Notes: generated by a model not told the origin, from the letters alone. A stretch of DNA of 64,000 nucleotides from Oceanobacillus jeddahensis (GCF_000750635.1 NZ_CCDM010000002.1:372001-436000), one strand, 5' to 3'; counted from the first letter of the stretch, positions 45,734 to 55,299 are shown. Made by a program: numbers and translations.

Positions 45734-46651
45734 GTGTTTAGTTATATAATTAGACGTTTATTACAAATGATACCAACCCTTTTGGGGGTACTCGTTTTAG
45801 TATTCATATTGATTCACTCAATACCTGGTGATCCAGCTAGCATGGTTGCAGGGCCAGAAGCAACGCCAGTAGAGGTGGAGAATGTTCGGGAACGACTTGG
45901 ATTGAATGATCCAATATATATTCAATTCAGTAACTATGTATCTGGCTTATTCCAAGGTGATATTGGTACGTCTATGCGCTCAGATCGACCAGTGCTAGAA
46001 GAAATTATGACAAGGCTTCCAACAACAATTACACTAACATTAATGGCTGTCGTTATGTTAGTTGTAGTAGGTTTATTTGCTGGGATTTTCTCGGCGACAA
46101 AACCAAATAGTTTTCGAGACAATTCTACTATGATGGTTGCGTTATTTGGAATATCCATGCCAGTATTTTGGACAGGAATTTTGTTAATTCTAGTGTTCTC
46201 TTATTATATACCTATTTTTCCTTCAGGTGGTAATGAAGGATTTACACATTTTATTTTGCCCGCTATTGCATTAGGTCTTTCTTCGTCAGCAATTTTGGCA
46301 CGCTTAACACGATCTAGTCTTCTTGAGGTTGTTAACCAAGATTATATTAGAACTGCAAAAGCAAAAGGTGTAAAGGAGAGAATCGTGATATATAAGCATA
46401 CACTTAGAAATGCTTTAATTCCAGTTATCACGATAATTGGTCTAGAATTCGGTACACTTCTAGGTGGTGCGGTACTAACAGAAACTGTTTTTTCTATCAA
46501 TGGCGTTGGTAGATTTTTAATTCAATCCATTCAATTTAGGGACTATCCAGCTATACAAGGCACCGTTTTGTTTATAGCTTTGGTATTTGTATTTGTAAAT
46601 TTAATTGTAGATTTATCATACAGTATTATAGATCCGAGAATAAGACGGTAG
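45734..46651 (+). CDS. ABC transporter permease, DppB/GsiC type
   Basis: 305 aa, six membrane segments, with the N-terminal MFSYIIRRLLQMIPTLLGVLV typical of the DppB/OppB branch and the EAA loop around YIRTAKAKGVKERIVIYKHTL, where the ATPases dock. Start GTG 45734 behind AAGGGGGG. It forms the membrane channel with the DppC-type protein encoded 15 bases downstream. Confidence 0.92.
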   Translation: MFSYIIRRLLQMIPTLLGVLVLVFILIHSIPGDPASMVAGPEATPVEVENVRERLGLNDPIYIQFSNYVSGLFQGDIGTSMRSDRPVLEEIMTRLPTTITLTLMAVVMLVVVGLFAGIFSATKPNSFRDNSTMMVALFGISMPVFWTGILLILVFSYYIPIFPSGGNEGFTHFILPAIALGLSSSAILARLTRSSLLEVVNQDYIRTAKAKGVKERIVIYKHTLRNALIPVITIIGLEFGTLLGGAVLTETVFSINGVGRFLIQSIQFRDYPAIQGTVLFIALVFVFVNLIVDLSYSIIDPRIRR

Positions 46652-46666
46652 GAAAGGAGTGTATTT

Positions 46667-47572
46667 ATGAGCCAAATAGAATTAAGCACTAAAGATGTGC
46701 AAGATGGTGAATTGGAGTCATCTTATCCCGCGCGTTCACTATTTAAACTAGCAGCAAATAGGTTTAAGAAAAACAAACGAGCCATTATAGGATTGTGGAT
46801 AGTAGTTTTTTTTATCATACTAGCTATATTTGCTCCCTTAATTGCTCCTTATGATCCTATTGAACAAAATATGGCAATAATGCTTGAATCACCAAGTTTA
46901 GAACACCTATTAGGTACTGATGAATTTGGTCGTGATATACTCTCGAGAATTCTATACGGTGCTCAAATTTCATTGGCGATAGGGGTAGTTGGTGTATTTA
47001 TTGCTGTAATTATAGGAGTGATATTAGGAACAATTTCTGGGTATTTCGGTGGTTTTATTGATAATTTAATTATGAGAATAATGGATATTTTTATGGCTTT
47101 TCCTAGTTTCCTTTTAGCACTTGCTATCGTGAGTGTTCTTGGTCCTGGAATGATTAATGTCATGATTGCTATTGGTATTTTTTCTATTCCTAACTTCTCA
47201 AGGATTTCTAGAAGTGCTGTTATATCTATAAAGAATATGGAGTATATTGAAGCTACAAAAGCAATGGGAGGACATGATTTTCGTATTATTATAAAACATG
47301 TTATTCCAAATTGTATCTCTCCTATTATTGTTATTGCATCAATGCAAATTGCTACTGCTATAATCACAGCAGCTGGTTTAAGTTTCTTAGGAATGGGGGC
47401 TCAACCGCCAACTCCAGAATGGGGTGCTATGTTGAGTTCTGGAAGAGAATATTTACGGGTAGCACCACATGTGAGTACAATACCAGGCTTAGCAATCATG
47501 TTTCTAGTTTTAGGGTTCAATATGCTTGGAGATGGGATACGAGATGCGCTAGATCCTAAAATGAAAGTATAG
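46667..47572 (+). CDS. ABC transporter permease, DppC type
   Basis: 301 aa. A cytoplasmic N-terminal tail is followed by RFKKNKRAIIGLWIVVFF and six membrane segments. HLLGTDEFGRDILSRILYGA is the hallmark of DppC/OppC proteins, and IEATKAMGGHDFRIIIKHV is the EAA loop. Start ATG 46667 behind AAAGGAG. Partner of the preceding DppB-type permease. Confidence 0.92.
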   Translation: MSQIELSTKDVQDGELESSYPARSLFKLAANRFKKNKRAIIGLWIVVFFIILAIFAPLIAPYDPIEQNMAIMLESPSLEHLLGTDEFGRDILSRILYGAQISLAIGVVGVFIAVIIGVILGTISGYFGGFIDNLIMRIMDIFMAFPSFLLALAIVSVLGPGMINVMIAIGIFSIPNFSRISRSAVISIKNMEYIEATKAMGGHDFRIIIKHVIPNCISPIIVIASMQIATAIITAAGLSFLGMGAQPPTPEWGAMLSSGREYLRVAPHVSTIPGLAIMFLVLGFNMLGDGIRDALDPKMKV

Positions 47573-47613
47573 GTGTAATTATTATAAATTTACTACAGAA
47601 AGGAGAAATCAGG

Positions 47614-48615
47614 TTGTCCAATAGTCTGTTAGATATTAAAGGTCTTAAAACATATTTTTACACTGATGATGGTGTGATTCCAGCTGTAGACGGTGTAGAT
47701 ATCAAAATTAATAAGGGCGAAACAGTAGGGATAGTTGGTGAGTCAGGCTGTGGAAAAAGTGTAACTTCTCTTACAGCTATGCAGTTAACCCCTGGTAAAG
47801 TTGTAGAAGGTTCTATTACTTTTGATGGGAAGGATATATTGTCATTAAGCGATAAAGAACTAAGGGAGATCCGTGGAAATGAAATGGCTATGATTTTTCA
47901 AGAACCGATGACCTCCTTAAATCCACTATTTACAATAGGGAACCAGATTAGTGAAGCTATTCGCATTCATTTGAAATATGATAAAAAGAAAGCGAAAGAG
48001 AGAGCTATTGCCATGTTAAGAAAGGTAGAAATACCACGCCCAGAAGAGGTGGTGGATGATTATCCACATCAATTATCTGGAGGAATGAGGCAGCGTGCTA
48101 TGATAGCAATGGCGATGGCTTGTAACCCTAAACTATTAATTGCTGATGAACCTACAACTGCATTAGATGTGACTATACAAGCACAAATATTGGACTTGAT
48201 GAGGGATTTAAAAGAAACAAGTAATACAGCGATTATGATGATTACTCATGACTTAGGTGTCGTAGCTGAAATGTGTGATAGAGTAATTGTAATGTACGCC
48301 GGGAAAGTGGTGGAACAAGCAGATGTAAAAACACTTTTTAAGGATCCTAAGCATCCATATACACAAGGGTTGTTGAAATCGGTACCAAGTATAGAAAGTA
48401 TGGAGAAAAGGTTATATTCTATTAAAGGGAATGTGCCGATTCCTGGTAGTTTAAAAGGTGGATGCCCTTTCGCTCCTCGTTGTGACTTTGCAATGGACAT
48501 ATGTCGAGAAAAAGAACCCATTCTTAAAGATGTAAAAGAGGAGCATTTAGTTAGTTGCTTTCTTTATGAATTAGATAAGGAGGAGGCAATAAACCATGTC
48601 ACAGCCACTCGTTGA
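47614..48615 (+). CDS. ABC transporter ATP-binding protein, DppD type
   Basis: 333 aa. Walker A GESGCGKS (near residue 40), signature LSGGMRQR, Walker [13 protein letters not shown], and a C-terminal oligopeptide/dipeptide-transporter extension with cysteine-containing [15 protein letters not shown], the place where an iron-sulfur cluster has been found in some homologues. Start TTG 47614 behind AAGGAG. It overlaps the next ATPase gene by 20 bases. Confidence 0.93.
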   Translation: MSNSLLDIKGLKTYFYTDDGVIPAVDGVDIKINKGETVGIVGESGCGKSVTSLTAMQLTPGKVVEGSITFDGKDILSLSDKELREIRGNEMAMIFQEPMTSLNPLFTIGNQISEAIRIHLKYDKKKAKERAIAMLRKVEIPRPEEVVDDYPHQLSGGMRQRAMIAMAMACNPKLLIADEPTTALDVTIQAQILDLMRDLKETSNTAIMMITHDLGVVAEMCDRVIVMYAGKVVEQADVKTLFKDPKHPYTQGLLKSVPSIESMEKRLYSIKGNVPIPGSLKGGCPFAPRCDFAMDICREKEPILKDVKEEHLVSCFLYELDKEEAINHVTATR

Positions 48616-49561
48616 GGTTAAAAAACTAAAAAAATATTTTCCTATAAAAAAAGGGATCTTTGGACGGACTGTAAATTTTGTAAGAGCTGTAGACGGATTA
48701 GATTTCGAAATACTTGAGGGCGAAACATTGGGCTTAGTTGGTGAAAGTGGCTGCGGTAAATCTACAACAGGTAGAACAATACTTCAATTATTAGAGCCTA
48801 CAGAGGGTCAAGTTATTTTTGAAGGTAAAAATATTGTAGAAATGTCTAAAAGAGAACTTCAACAAATCCGTAAAGATATACAAATTGTTTTTCAGGATCC
48901 ATATGCGTCCATTGACCCGCGTTTAACAGTTAGAGATGTTATTGCAGAACCGTTAGAAATTCATAAAATGTATACTGGTAAAGAAAAAAATAAACGAATT
49001 AATGAACTATTAAATGATGTTGGTTTAAGTAGCTACCATGCAAATCGTTACGCACATGAATTTAGCGGTGGACAACGTCAAAGAATTGGAATTGCACGAG
49101 CTTTAGCACTAAATCCAAGATTAATTGTTGCAGATGAACCTGTTTCTGCTTTAGACGTGTCTATACAATCTCAGGTAATTACATTACTTCAAGATTTACA
49201 AGAAAAATATAATTTAACCTATTTATTTATCGCTCATGATTTAAGTGTCGTAAAACATATTAGTGATCGCTTAGGAGTTATGTATTTAGGGAAGATAGTA
49301 GAAATTGGCGATAAAGGTACAATTTATAATGAACCATTACACCCATATACGAAGTCATTACTTTCTGCTGTACCCGTTCCAGATCCAACTGTAAAGCGAG
49401 AGCGAATTGTATTAAAAGGAGATATTCCAAGCCCATCCAATCCTCCTGCAGGTTGCACGTTTCACCCAAGGTGTAGTGAGTGTATGGAAATTTGTAAGAC
49501 TGAAGTGCCTTCTTTAAAAGAGGTTAATGGCCGTTTAGTAGCTTGTCATTTATATAATTAA
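48596..49561 (+). CDS. ABC transporter ATP-binding protein, DppF type
   Basis: 321 aa. Walker A GESGCGKS, signature FSGGQRQRIG, Walker B LIVADEPVSALD, and C-terminal extension PAGCTFHPRCSECMEIC. N-terminal KYFPIKKGIFGRTVNFVRAVDG is typical of DppF/OppF. Start ATG 48596 behind AAGGAGGAGG. It forms a heterodimer with the DppD-type protein and completes the importer. Confidence 0.93.
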   Translation: MSQPLVEVKKLKKYFPIKKGIFGRTVNFVRAVDGLDFEILEGETLGLVGESGCGKSTTGRTILQLLEPTEGQVIFEGKNIVEMSKRELQQIRKDIQIVFQDPYASIDPRLTVRDVIAEPLEIHKMYTGKEKNKRINELLNDVGLSSYHANRYAHEFSGGQRQRIGIARALALNPRLIVADEPVSALDVSIQSQVITLLQDLQEKYNLTYLFIAHDLSVVKHISDRLGVMYLGKIVEIGDKGTIYNEPLHPYTKSLLSAVPVPDPTVKRERIVLKGDIPSPSNPPAGCTFHPRCSECMEICKTEVPSLKEVNGRLVACHLYN

Positions 49562-49660
49562 TAATAGGATTTACTCAATTTACTTATTGATGAACGTACT
49601 AGAATCTTTTAATAACAAATTTTTAATATAATATTTGATGGAGAGGAGATTGTTAAATCT

Positions 49661-50755
49661 ATGAAAATTGAAAAACAAAAACGTTCTACGAAGTCGTTTC
49701 CATTTTATAGTTTTAAGGGATCACATAAGGAAATTGGTCAGCAATATGGAGAGAGGTGTTCAGGTTTAATCAAAAAACACCTCGATTATGCATTAAAGCA
49801 ATTAGAAAAAGATATAAAAGTACTACCATCAAAAAAAGATTTGGAGAATGCAGCTTTACAATACCGTCCGTATGTGATCGAATATGCTCCATCTTTTGAT
49901 GATGAGATCCAAGGCCTGGCTGAAGGGGCAAATATATCATTGGGAGAAGCTTACTTCTTACAATTAAGAGCTGAAATGGTGCATCATTTTGATTCAACAG
50001 ATCATGAATGTACAACATTTGCCTTGCAAGCAGAAGCGACAAAAGATAATACTCCACTTGTAGGACAAAATGTTGACTTACCTCCATTTTATGCAGAATG
50101 TAATGTTGTTGTGGAAATTATACCGAATGATGGTCCTAAATTTCTGATGTTAACACCAGCTGGACAAATATCTTTTATTGGAATAAACGATCAAGGTGTA
50201 GGTGTTTGTGGCAACTTTATTACTTGTGATGGATGGAGAAAGGGTTTTCCAAGATATATGCTAACAAGATTAGCATTGACTCAATCTTCTGTAGAAGAAG
50301 CAGTGATAAAACTGGAAAATACCTATCGAGCTTCTTCTCGAAATATTATTATGGTAGATTCTGCGAATAATGCAATTGATTTAGAAGTCACCCCAGATGT
50401 AATTGGCAAAGTGCTTCCGAAAGATGGGTTTATTGCACATTCTAATCACTTTCTATCTTCAGAGGTGTATGATCAAGAACGAAAGGTAGGCGAGGATTTT
50501 GAAAACTCTGCAATGAGACGATTCCGCATGCATCAGTTAATCGAATCAAGAAATGGAGATCTAGATGTAACGGAAATGCAAAGTTTGATGCGTGACAGAA
50601 CTTCATATCCTCATACAATTTGTAGAATGCCAGGAGATTTTGGAATAGGTACAACATCTTCTTCCGTTATTGCTGCTCCTTCTAAGGGTGAAATTTGGGT
50701 TGCAATTGGTCCACCAGAAAATTATGAATATAAACGTTATACTTTTTCTTCATAA
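49661..50755 (+). CDS. C45-family autoproteolytic acyltransferase/hydrolase (IAT-like), copy 2
   Basis: 364 aa, clearly paralogous to the protein at 41946, with long identical stretches such as DEIQGLAEGANISLGEAYFL and LQLRAE. The nucleophile cysteine is C117 in DSTDHECTTFAL. The blocks GQNVDLPPFY and TPAGQISFIGINDQGVGV follow. It starts at ATG 49661 and ends the operon before a terminator. Keeping two copies around one transporter suggests that they cut different bonds or different members of a substrate family (inference). Confidence 0.85.
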   Translation: MKIEKQKRSTKSFPFYSFKGSHKEIGQQYGERCSGLIKKHLDYALKQLEKDIKVLPSKKDLENAALQYRPYVIEYAPSFDDEIQGLAEGANISLGEAYFLQLRAEMVHHFDSTDHECTTFALQAEATKDNTPLVGQNVDLPPFYAECNVVVEIIPNDGPKFLMLTPAGQISFIGINDQGVGVCGNFITCDGWRKGFPRYMLTRLALTQSSVEEAVIKLENTYRASSRNIIMVDSANNAIDLEVTPDVIGKVLPKDGFIAHSNHFLSSEVYDQERKVGEDFENSAMRRFRMHQLIESRNGDLDVTEMQSLMRDRTSYPHTICRMPGDFGIGTTSSSVIAAPSKGEIWVAIGPPENYEYKRYTFSS

Positions 50756-50798
50756 AGGATTAACAGTTATTCTTTCTAAGTAAATATAGAGATGTGTT

Positions 50799-50856
50799 GC
50801 GAGTATATGTATACCTTTTTTATCATATGTAAAGGTTACCAATACTCGCTTTTTTA
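50799..50856 (+). terminator. Terminator of the C45/ABC operon
   Basis: GCGAGTAT pairs with ATACTCGC, with an inner GTATACCTTT/AAAGGTTAC stem, followed by six T. The remaining 200 bases up to the LysR gene are AT-rich with nothing recognisable. Confidence 0.85.
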
Positions 50857-51060
50857 TAGGTTTTTCATAATAAATCCTTAAGTGTTATTTTAAAAAAATA
50901 ACATACTGGACCCACTAAGTGCCTGTGTTAAACAAATTAGGAAAGGTAAACAAGCGATTAATAACTGGTTTACGTATTAATAAATTCCCCAATTGGTTAA
51001 TGAAAGGAATTAATAATACGTGCTTCTAAAAAGTACACTGAAGTAATCATTTCAAGAGAA

Positions 51061-51936
51061 TTAATCAAATTCACATATAAACCGTTTAAAAAAATCTAAT
51101 TGTAAATATGTATCTCTATATAGGAGCCAAGTATTTCGTGAAAGAGTTTTTCCATTTTTAAATTTTAATTTTTTTACGTATAAATTATCCGTTTCATTAA
51201 TAAAGAGTTTTGGGATAAAAGCATAGCCTAGGCCAATTCGAACCATTTCTTTACACGATTCGAATCCGCCAACTTCAATAGTATATTTGGGCGGCTCTGT
51301 AAATCTTTCAAACCACCAATTTTGGATTTGACTTGAAAAAGAATGTTCATTATTTGTTATTGTAGGATTATTATTTTCTTGACGATAAACTTGTGGAAGT
51401 TGGGGTAAATCCTCTAAATTTATTGGTTTATTTGAAACGATACATATTTCTTCATTATCTATAAGTTTTTTTGCCCCATTCCAATTGTGGTCCCCCCTAA
51501 TTATTCCAACATGTATATTATTGGTTTCTAATAAATCTAAAACATGGGGACTTTTTCCGGTAGAAACATAAATACTTACATTAGGATATTTATTTGTATA
51601 TTTTTTTAATATATTGGGCAAATAGTATCTGGCAGTAATATTGGTTACTGCAATACGCAAATTACCTCTATGATTGGAAGAAATATCGTAAAGCCCATCC
51701 CGAAACGAGTTTAAATTCTTTAACATCTCTTTAGCAAAAGCCACTAAATATTCTCCCTCTGGAGTAAATTCAATACTATTAACGGATCGAATGAGTATTT
51801 TGATCCCTAATTCATTTTCAATTTGTTTTAGTCGATAGCTCAATGAAGGCTGTGATGTAAAAAGTAATTTTGCTGCATTACTAATATTTTTTTCTTGATA
51901 AATGTAATTTAGCATTTGATAATCTTTTTCGTTCAT
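51061..51936 (-). CDS. LysR-family regulator, likely controlling the C45/ABC locus
   Basis: 291 aa from ATG 51936. The N-terminal LysR helix-turn-helix (MLNYIYQEKNISNAAKLLF, TSQPSLSYRLKQIENELG) begins right at this start, so the 49 codons open upstream are not needed. The substrate domain follows. It is convergent with the operon ending in the second C45 hydrolase, and is the nearest regulator to it. A perfect 9-base inverted repeat lies 19 bases ahead of its start. A role in sensing the transported compound is inference. Confidence 0.85.
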   Translation of the reverse strand: MNEKDYQMLNYIYQEKNISNAAKLLFTSQPSLSYRLKQIENELGIKILIRSVNSIEFTPEGEYLVAFAKEMLKNLNSFRDGLYDISSNHRGNLRIAVTNITARYYLPNILKKYTNKYPNVSIYVSTGKSPHVLDLLETNNIHVGIIRGDHNWNGAKKLIDNEEICIVSNKPINLEDLPQLPQVYRQENNNPTITNNEHSFSSQIQNWWFERFTEPPKYTIEVGGFESCKEMVRIGLGYAFIPKLFINETDNLYVKKLKFKNGKTLSRNTWLLYRDTYLQLDFFKRFICEFD

Positions 51937-51954
51937 AAGGAACACCTCTAATAT

Positions 51955-51975
51955 TTTTTGATTCTTAATCAAAAA
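51955..51975. promoter_or_regulatory. Inverted repeat upstream of the LysR gene
   Basis: TTTTTGATT and AATCAAAAA around CTT form a perfect 9-3-9 palindrome, a candidate autoregulatory site. A cre-like AGAAAGCGTTTTCA lies further upstream (52161-52174). Confidence 0.4.
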
Positions 51976-52236
51976 CAATATTCGTTTCAGAAACAAAGGT
52001 ACCCATTTTTTATATAAATAAAATAGCTGCTTTGAAAATATAGCTGATTCTACGCGGCAGATGTATTCTTGGTTTTTATACATAACTACATAATCATAAG
52101 TTTTGATAATACGTTTTAATTTATCAAAAGAAATGTTAAAGAAAAATACTTTTTCATTTAAGAAAGCGTTTTCATGTTTATCTACATTTCTTTAAAATGA
52201 ATTCACAGCCACTATACTCCTGAAAGAAATAATTCT

Positions 52237-52297
52237 AGTTTGTTATGTAAAAATAAGTTATACAGCAAACATTATACTTATTTTTACATAACAAACT
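52237..52297. repeat. 61-bp element with 21-base perfect inverted arms
   Basis: 52237-52257 is the exact reverse complement of 52277-52297, separated by 19 bases. It is AT-rich, without T-tract beyond the arm, and does not sit at the end of any gene I see. It may be a small insertion-sequence relic, a cruciform-forming site or part of an RNA. Confidence 0.7.
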
Positions 52298-52860
52298 TGT
52301 AAAATCAATACTGATCCCAGAATAATTATTATGTTGTAAGTTGATAAATCTACATTGTCTATTAAAGCTAACTTTGTTATAAAGTTGTCTAATTTTGCAT
52401 ATATATTTATTGCTTAAAAGAAACAACTTACTCATGCACTCAGGATGAACACGGGGACATTTTTATAATAATCAGAGAAGTATTCTCGTTTATGAAAAAG
52501 ATTCAGAAATGATATTGGCATAAAAATGAGTGAATCACCAAAACGAAGTCGGATTAGCTTTATTATATTGGATCGTAAAGACTTGTGTAATAAATCCAGT
52601 TATTTGACATTTATATAGATTTGGTTCATCAGGAAACAGACGTAAAATACATGGTCTCCGTTCTTTTAGAGAGAATTGATCTGGTACTGATATGTTGGTT
52701 GATCAATGTTAGTAAATTGCTTTCAATCTTTTTAAATTAATAAAAAAAGAAAGGGGTTTAATTTTTAACAACCAAACTCAATAGCATATTCTATATAAAG
52801 CTATCTCGAATGATTTATTGCAGAAAAGTATTTACAATTTGTTTAAAATAACTTATACTT
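52298..52860. other. Non-coding AT-rich region
   Basis: No gene found. A short phrase ATGAACACGGGGACATTTTT near 52446 recalls sequences seen at ends of IS200-like REP-associated transposase elements, but nothing else of such an element is present. The region separates the LysR gene from the PTS operon. Confidence 0.4.
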
Positions 52861-52867
52861 AACTTAA

Positions 52868-52881
52868 CTGGTTATAACCAG
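52868..52881. promoter_or_regulatory. Operator-like palindrome 1 of the mannose-family PTS
   Basis: CTGGTTATAACCAG is a perfect 14-base palindrome of the kind bound by GntR/UTRA repressors. It precedes a small reading frame and the PTS genes. Confidence 0.5.
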
Positions 52882-52908
52882 ATGACATTCTATATTCGGA
52901 GGTGGAAT

Positions 52909-52971
52909 TTGAATATCAAAAATTGGTTAAATCAAATTTGCTTTGTAGAACGAGTAGAGAGGTTTAATTAA
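52909..52971 (+). CDS. Possible 20-aa peptide or truncated gene start
   Basis: TTG start eight bases behind the strong site CGGAGGTGG, then 20 codons (IKNWLNQICFVERVERF within it) and TAA. It follows the first palindrome at the distance expected for a regulated gene. It could be a leader peptide or the remains of a gene whose body was deleted. I do not recognise it. Confidence 0.3.
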   Translation: MNIKNWLNQICFVERVERFN

Positions 52972-52990
52972 AAGATTTTAACAATCTAAC

Positions 52991-53010
52991 TGGTTATGAC
53001 AACATAACCA
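52991..53010. promoter_or_regulatory. Operator-like palindrome 2 of the mannose-family PTS
   Basis: TGGTTATG and CATAACCA around ACAA, in the same context AACTGGTTAT as palindrome 1, 123 bases downstream of it. The paired sites suggest a repressor with two operators. Confidence 0.5.
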
Positions 53011-53114
53011 TATATGAAGGATTGGTATGTTGTCAGAAAGAAGGTCAAAATTCTATTTTTATGGTTGCTTGGGTTCTTAATGTATTTACTAGAGGAAGAA
53101 TTTTATAAACGAAA

Positions 53115-53128
53115 TGAAAGCGCGTTCA
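53115..53128. promoter_or_regulatory. cre-like site before the PTS genes
   Basis: TGAAAGCGCGTTCA fits the CcpA consensus with one mismatch, 59 bases before the IIB start. Confidence 0.5.
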
Positions 53129-53186
53129 AAGTGGGGTTCATTAGAAAAAGATGAAGTAAATAAAAGTGTTGAAAGGATGAAGTGAT

Positions 53187-53666
53187 ATGGGAAATCCAAA
53201 TATTTTATTAACGAGAATTGATAATCGACTAATTCATGGTCAAGTAGGAGTAACGTGGGTGAATCATTTAGGCGCGAATTTAGTTGTTGTAGCAAATGAT
53301 AAAGTAGCGAGTGACGAAGTTCAGCAAAACTTAATGGATATGGTATTGCCAGATGTGATTCAGACGAGGTATTTCACTTTACAGAAGACGATCGATATTA
53401 TTCATAAAGCTTCTCCACGTCAAAAAATATTTTTAGTAGTAAAAGACGTACAGGATGCTTTAACGCTTAAAGAAGGCGGTGTGCCAATAGATCATTTAAA
53501 TGTTGGTAATATGCACTATGAAGAAGGAAAAAAACAAATATCTTCTACGGTCTCTGTTGACGAAAATGATATTGAAGCTTTTAAAAAGTTAGATGAGCTA
53601 GGAGTAGAGCTGGATGTTAGAGGGGTTCCGAATGAGAAAGGGAAGAATCTTTTAGAACTGCTTTAA
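53187..53666 (+). CDS. PTS mannose/fructose/sorbose-family IIB
   Basis: 159 aa. The phosphohistidine is H17 in LLTRIDNRLIHGQVGVTWV, the family signature. It resembles the N-acetylgalactosamine (Aga) branch most. Start ATG 53187 behind AAAGGATG. First gene of a four-gene PTS operon. Confidence 0.92.
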   Translation: MGNPNILLTRIDNRLIHGQVGVTWVNHLGANLVVVANDKVASDEVQQNLMDMVLPDVIQTRYFTLQKTIDIIHKASPRQKIFLVVKDVQDALTLKEGGVPIDHLNVGNMHYEEGKKQISSTVSVDENDIEAFKKLDELGVELDVRGVPNEKGKNLLELL

Positions 53667-53708
53667 TCGGCTAAAAGCACGATAAGTCAAAGTCTAGGAG
53701 GATGAACA

Positions 53709-54488
53709 ATGTTATTAGAAGCTATTTTGTTAGCTATCTGGGCGGGGATAATTGGGATCGACCATTTTAATGGCCTGACACATATACACCGTCCGATAGT
53801 ATCTGGGTTGGTCGTTGGCTTAATCCTTGGTGATGTAACAACCGGCTTAATTATTGGCGGAACATTAGAATTAATTTGGATGGGGATGGCCCCTTTAGCA
53901 GGAGCTCAACCTCCCAATGTTGTTATTGGCGGTGTAATGGGAACAGCTTTTGGGGTTATTACCGGACAAAGTCCAGAGGTCGCAATTGGTGTAGCCATTC
54001 CATTTGCAGTCGCAATGCAAGGATTAATTACGCTCTTATTTACGGCTTTTGCTCCAGTCATGCATAAGGCAGATACGTTTGCATTGGAAGCGAATTATAA
54101 GGGAATCGAACGAATTAATTATTTGGGTTTAATCATTCATTTCTTTTTCAATGCAATTATCATTTTTCTACCTATCTATTTTGGAGCCCAGCAGGCGGCA
54201 ACTTATGTAGAAGCTGTTCCAGAGTGGATTATTAATGGACTATCGGTTGCTGGAGGAATTATGCCAGCTATTGGTTTTGCTTTATTGTTACGGATTATGC
54301 TTAAAACAGAATATATTATGTTCTTTATAATCGGCTTTATATTAGCTGCTTATATGGAATTACCAATTCTGGCGATTGCTTTAATCGGTTTAGCAATTGC
54401 TTTATATGATTACAATATCAATAAAAATAAACCAGGTCCTGGCGATAATAATGATATGGAAAAGGAGGAAATAAGTGATGGAATCTAA
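53709..54488 (+). CDS. PTS mannose-family IIC
   Basis: 259 aa membrane protein with about six to seven hydrophobic segments. Family blocks ILLAIWAGIIGIDHFNGLTHIHRPIV at the N-terminus, GLVVGLILGDVTTGLIIGGTLELIWMG and GAQPPNVVIGGVMGTAFGV are all present. Start ATG 53709 behind AGGAGGATG. It forms the sugar channel with IID. Confidence 0.92.
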   Translation: MLLEAILLAIWAGIIGIDHFNGLTHIHRPIVSGLVVGLILGDVTTGLIIGGTLELIWMGMAPLAGAQPPNVVIGGVMGTAFGVITGQSPEVAIGVAIPFAVAMQGLITLLFTAFAPVMHKADTFALEANYKGIERINYLGLIIHFFFNAIIIFLPIYFGAQQAATYVEAVPEWIINGLSVAGGIMPAIGFALLLRIMLKTEYIMFFIIGFILAAYMELPILAIALIGLAIALYDYNINKNKPGPGDNNDMEKEEISDGI

Positions 54489-55299
54489 TAGCTATGTATA
54501 TAAAGATACAAGTACTGGTGAAAACTTGTCCCCTAAGCAATTGCGTCACCTTGCTATAAGATCCTTGCTTTTGCAAGCTTCCTTTAACTACGAACGTATG
54601 CAGGCGGCTGGGTGGTTGTATGGTCTATTGCCTGGATTGCGGCATATTCATAAAAATAAACAGGATCTAAGCAAATCCATGAAGGACCATATGGAATTTT
54701 TCAATACGCATCCATTTCTAGTTACCTTTATTATGGGGATCATATTGGCAATGGAGGAAAAGAAAGAAGATAGAGAAGCAATTAGAGGAATTAAAATAGC
54801 TACGATGGGTCCGCTTGGCGGAATTGGCGATGCATTATTCTATTTGACGCTATTACCAATTTCAGCAAGTATTGGTGCTTCATTAGCCGTTGAAGGAAAT
54901 ATAGCTGGACCTTTTGTATTTTTGATCATGTTTAACGTTATTCACTTTGGAGTACGCTTTGGCTTAATGCGCTACGGCTATCGAACAGGAATTAAAGCAA
55001 TTTCCAAATTAAAAGAAGCGATGCGTAGTGTGACTAGAGCAGCATCGATCGTTGGTCTTACGGTTGTCGGTGGATTGATTGCAACTTTTGTCAGCTTCAA
55101 CATTGATTATTCATGGGTACAAGGAGAGGCGGAATTGAATGTTCAAACAGATGTTTTAGATCAAATTATGCCTGCATTGCTCCCGCTTCTTTATACGTTG
55201 CTCATCTATTGGCTGTTGAAGAAAGGCCGTTCACCATTGACATTAATTGCTTTAACAGTGGTTGTAGGATTAATTGGCTCTTTCTTTGGAATTATGTAA
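54478..55299 (+). CDS. PTS mannose-family IID
   Basis: 273 aa from ATG 54478 (AAAGGAGGA ahead), overlapping IIC by 11 bases; a GTG one codon earlier is also open. Blocks LLLQASFNYERMQAAGWLYGLLPGL and FFNTHPFLVTFIMGIILAMEE, and GPLGGIGDALFY, are typical of IID. A single or few membrane spans near the C-terminus. Works with IIC. Confidence 0.92.
   Translation: MESNSYVYKDTSTGENLSPKQLRHLAIRSLLLQASFNYERMQAAGWLYGLLPGLRHIHKNKQDLSKSMKDHMEFFNTHPFLVTFIMGIILAMEEKKEDREAIRGIKIATMGPLGGIGDALFYLTLLPISASIGASLAVEGNIAGPFVFLIMFNVIHFGVRFGLMRYGYRTGIKAISKLKEAMRSVTRAASIVGLTVVGGLIATFVSFNIDYSWVQGEAELNVQTDVLDQIMPALLPLLYTLLIYWLLKKGRSPLTLIALTVVVGLIGSFFGIM

Noticed and set aside
52235..52435. 66-codon minus-strand frame in the non-coding stretch before the PTS genes
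   Set aside because: It spans the 61-bp inverted repeat, has no ribosome binding site and low-complexity AT-driven composition.
52440..52465. IS200-like element end near CACGGGGACA
   Set aside because: Only one short phrase matches from memory; there is no second end, transposase or hairpin pair.
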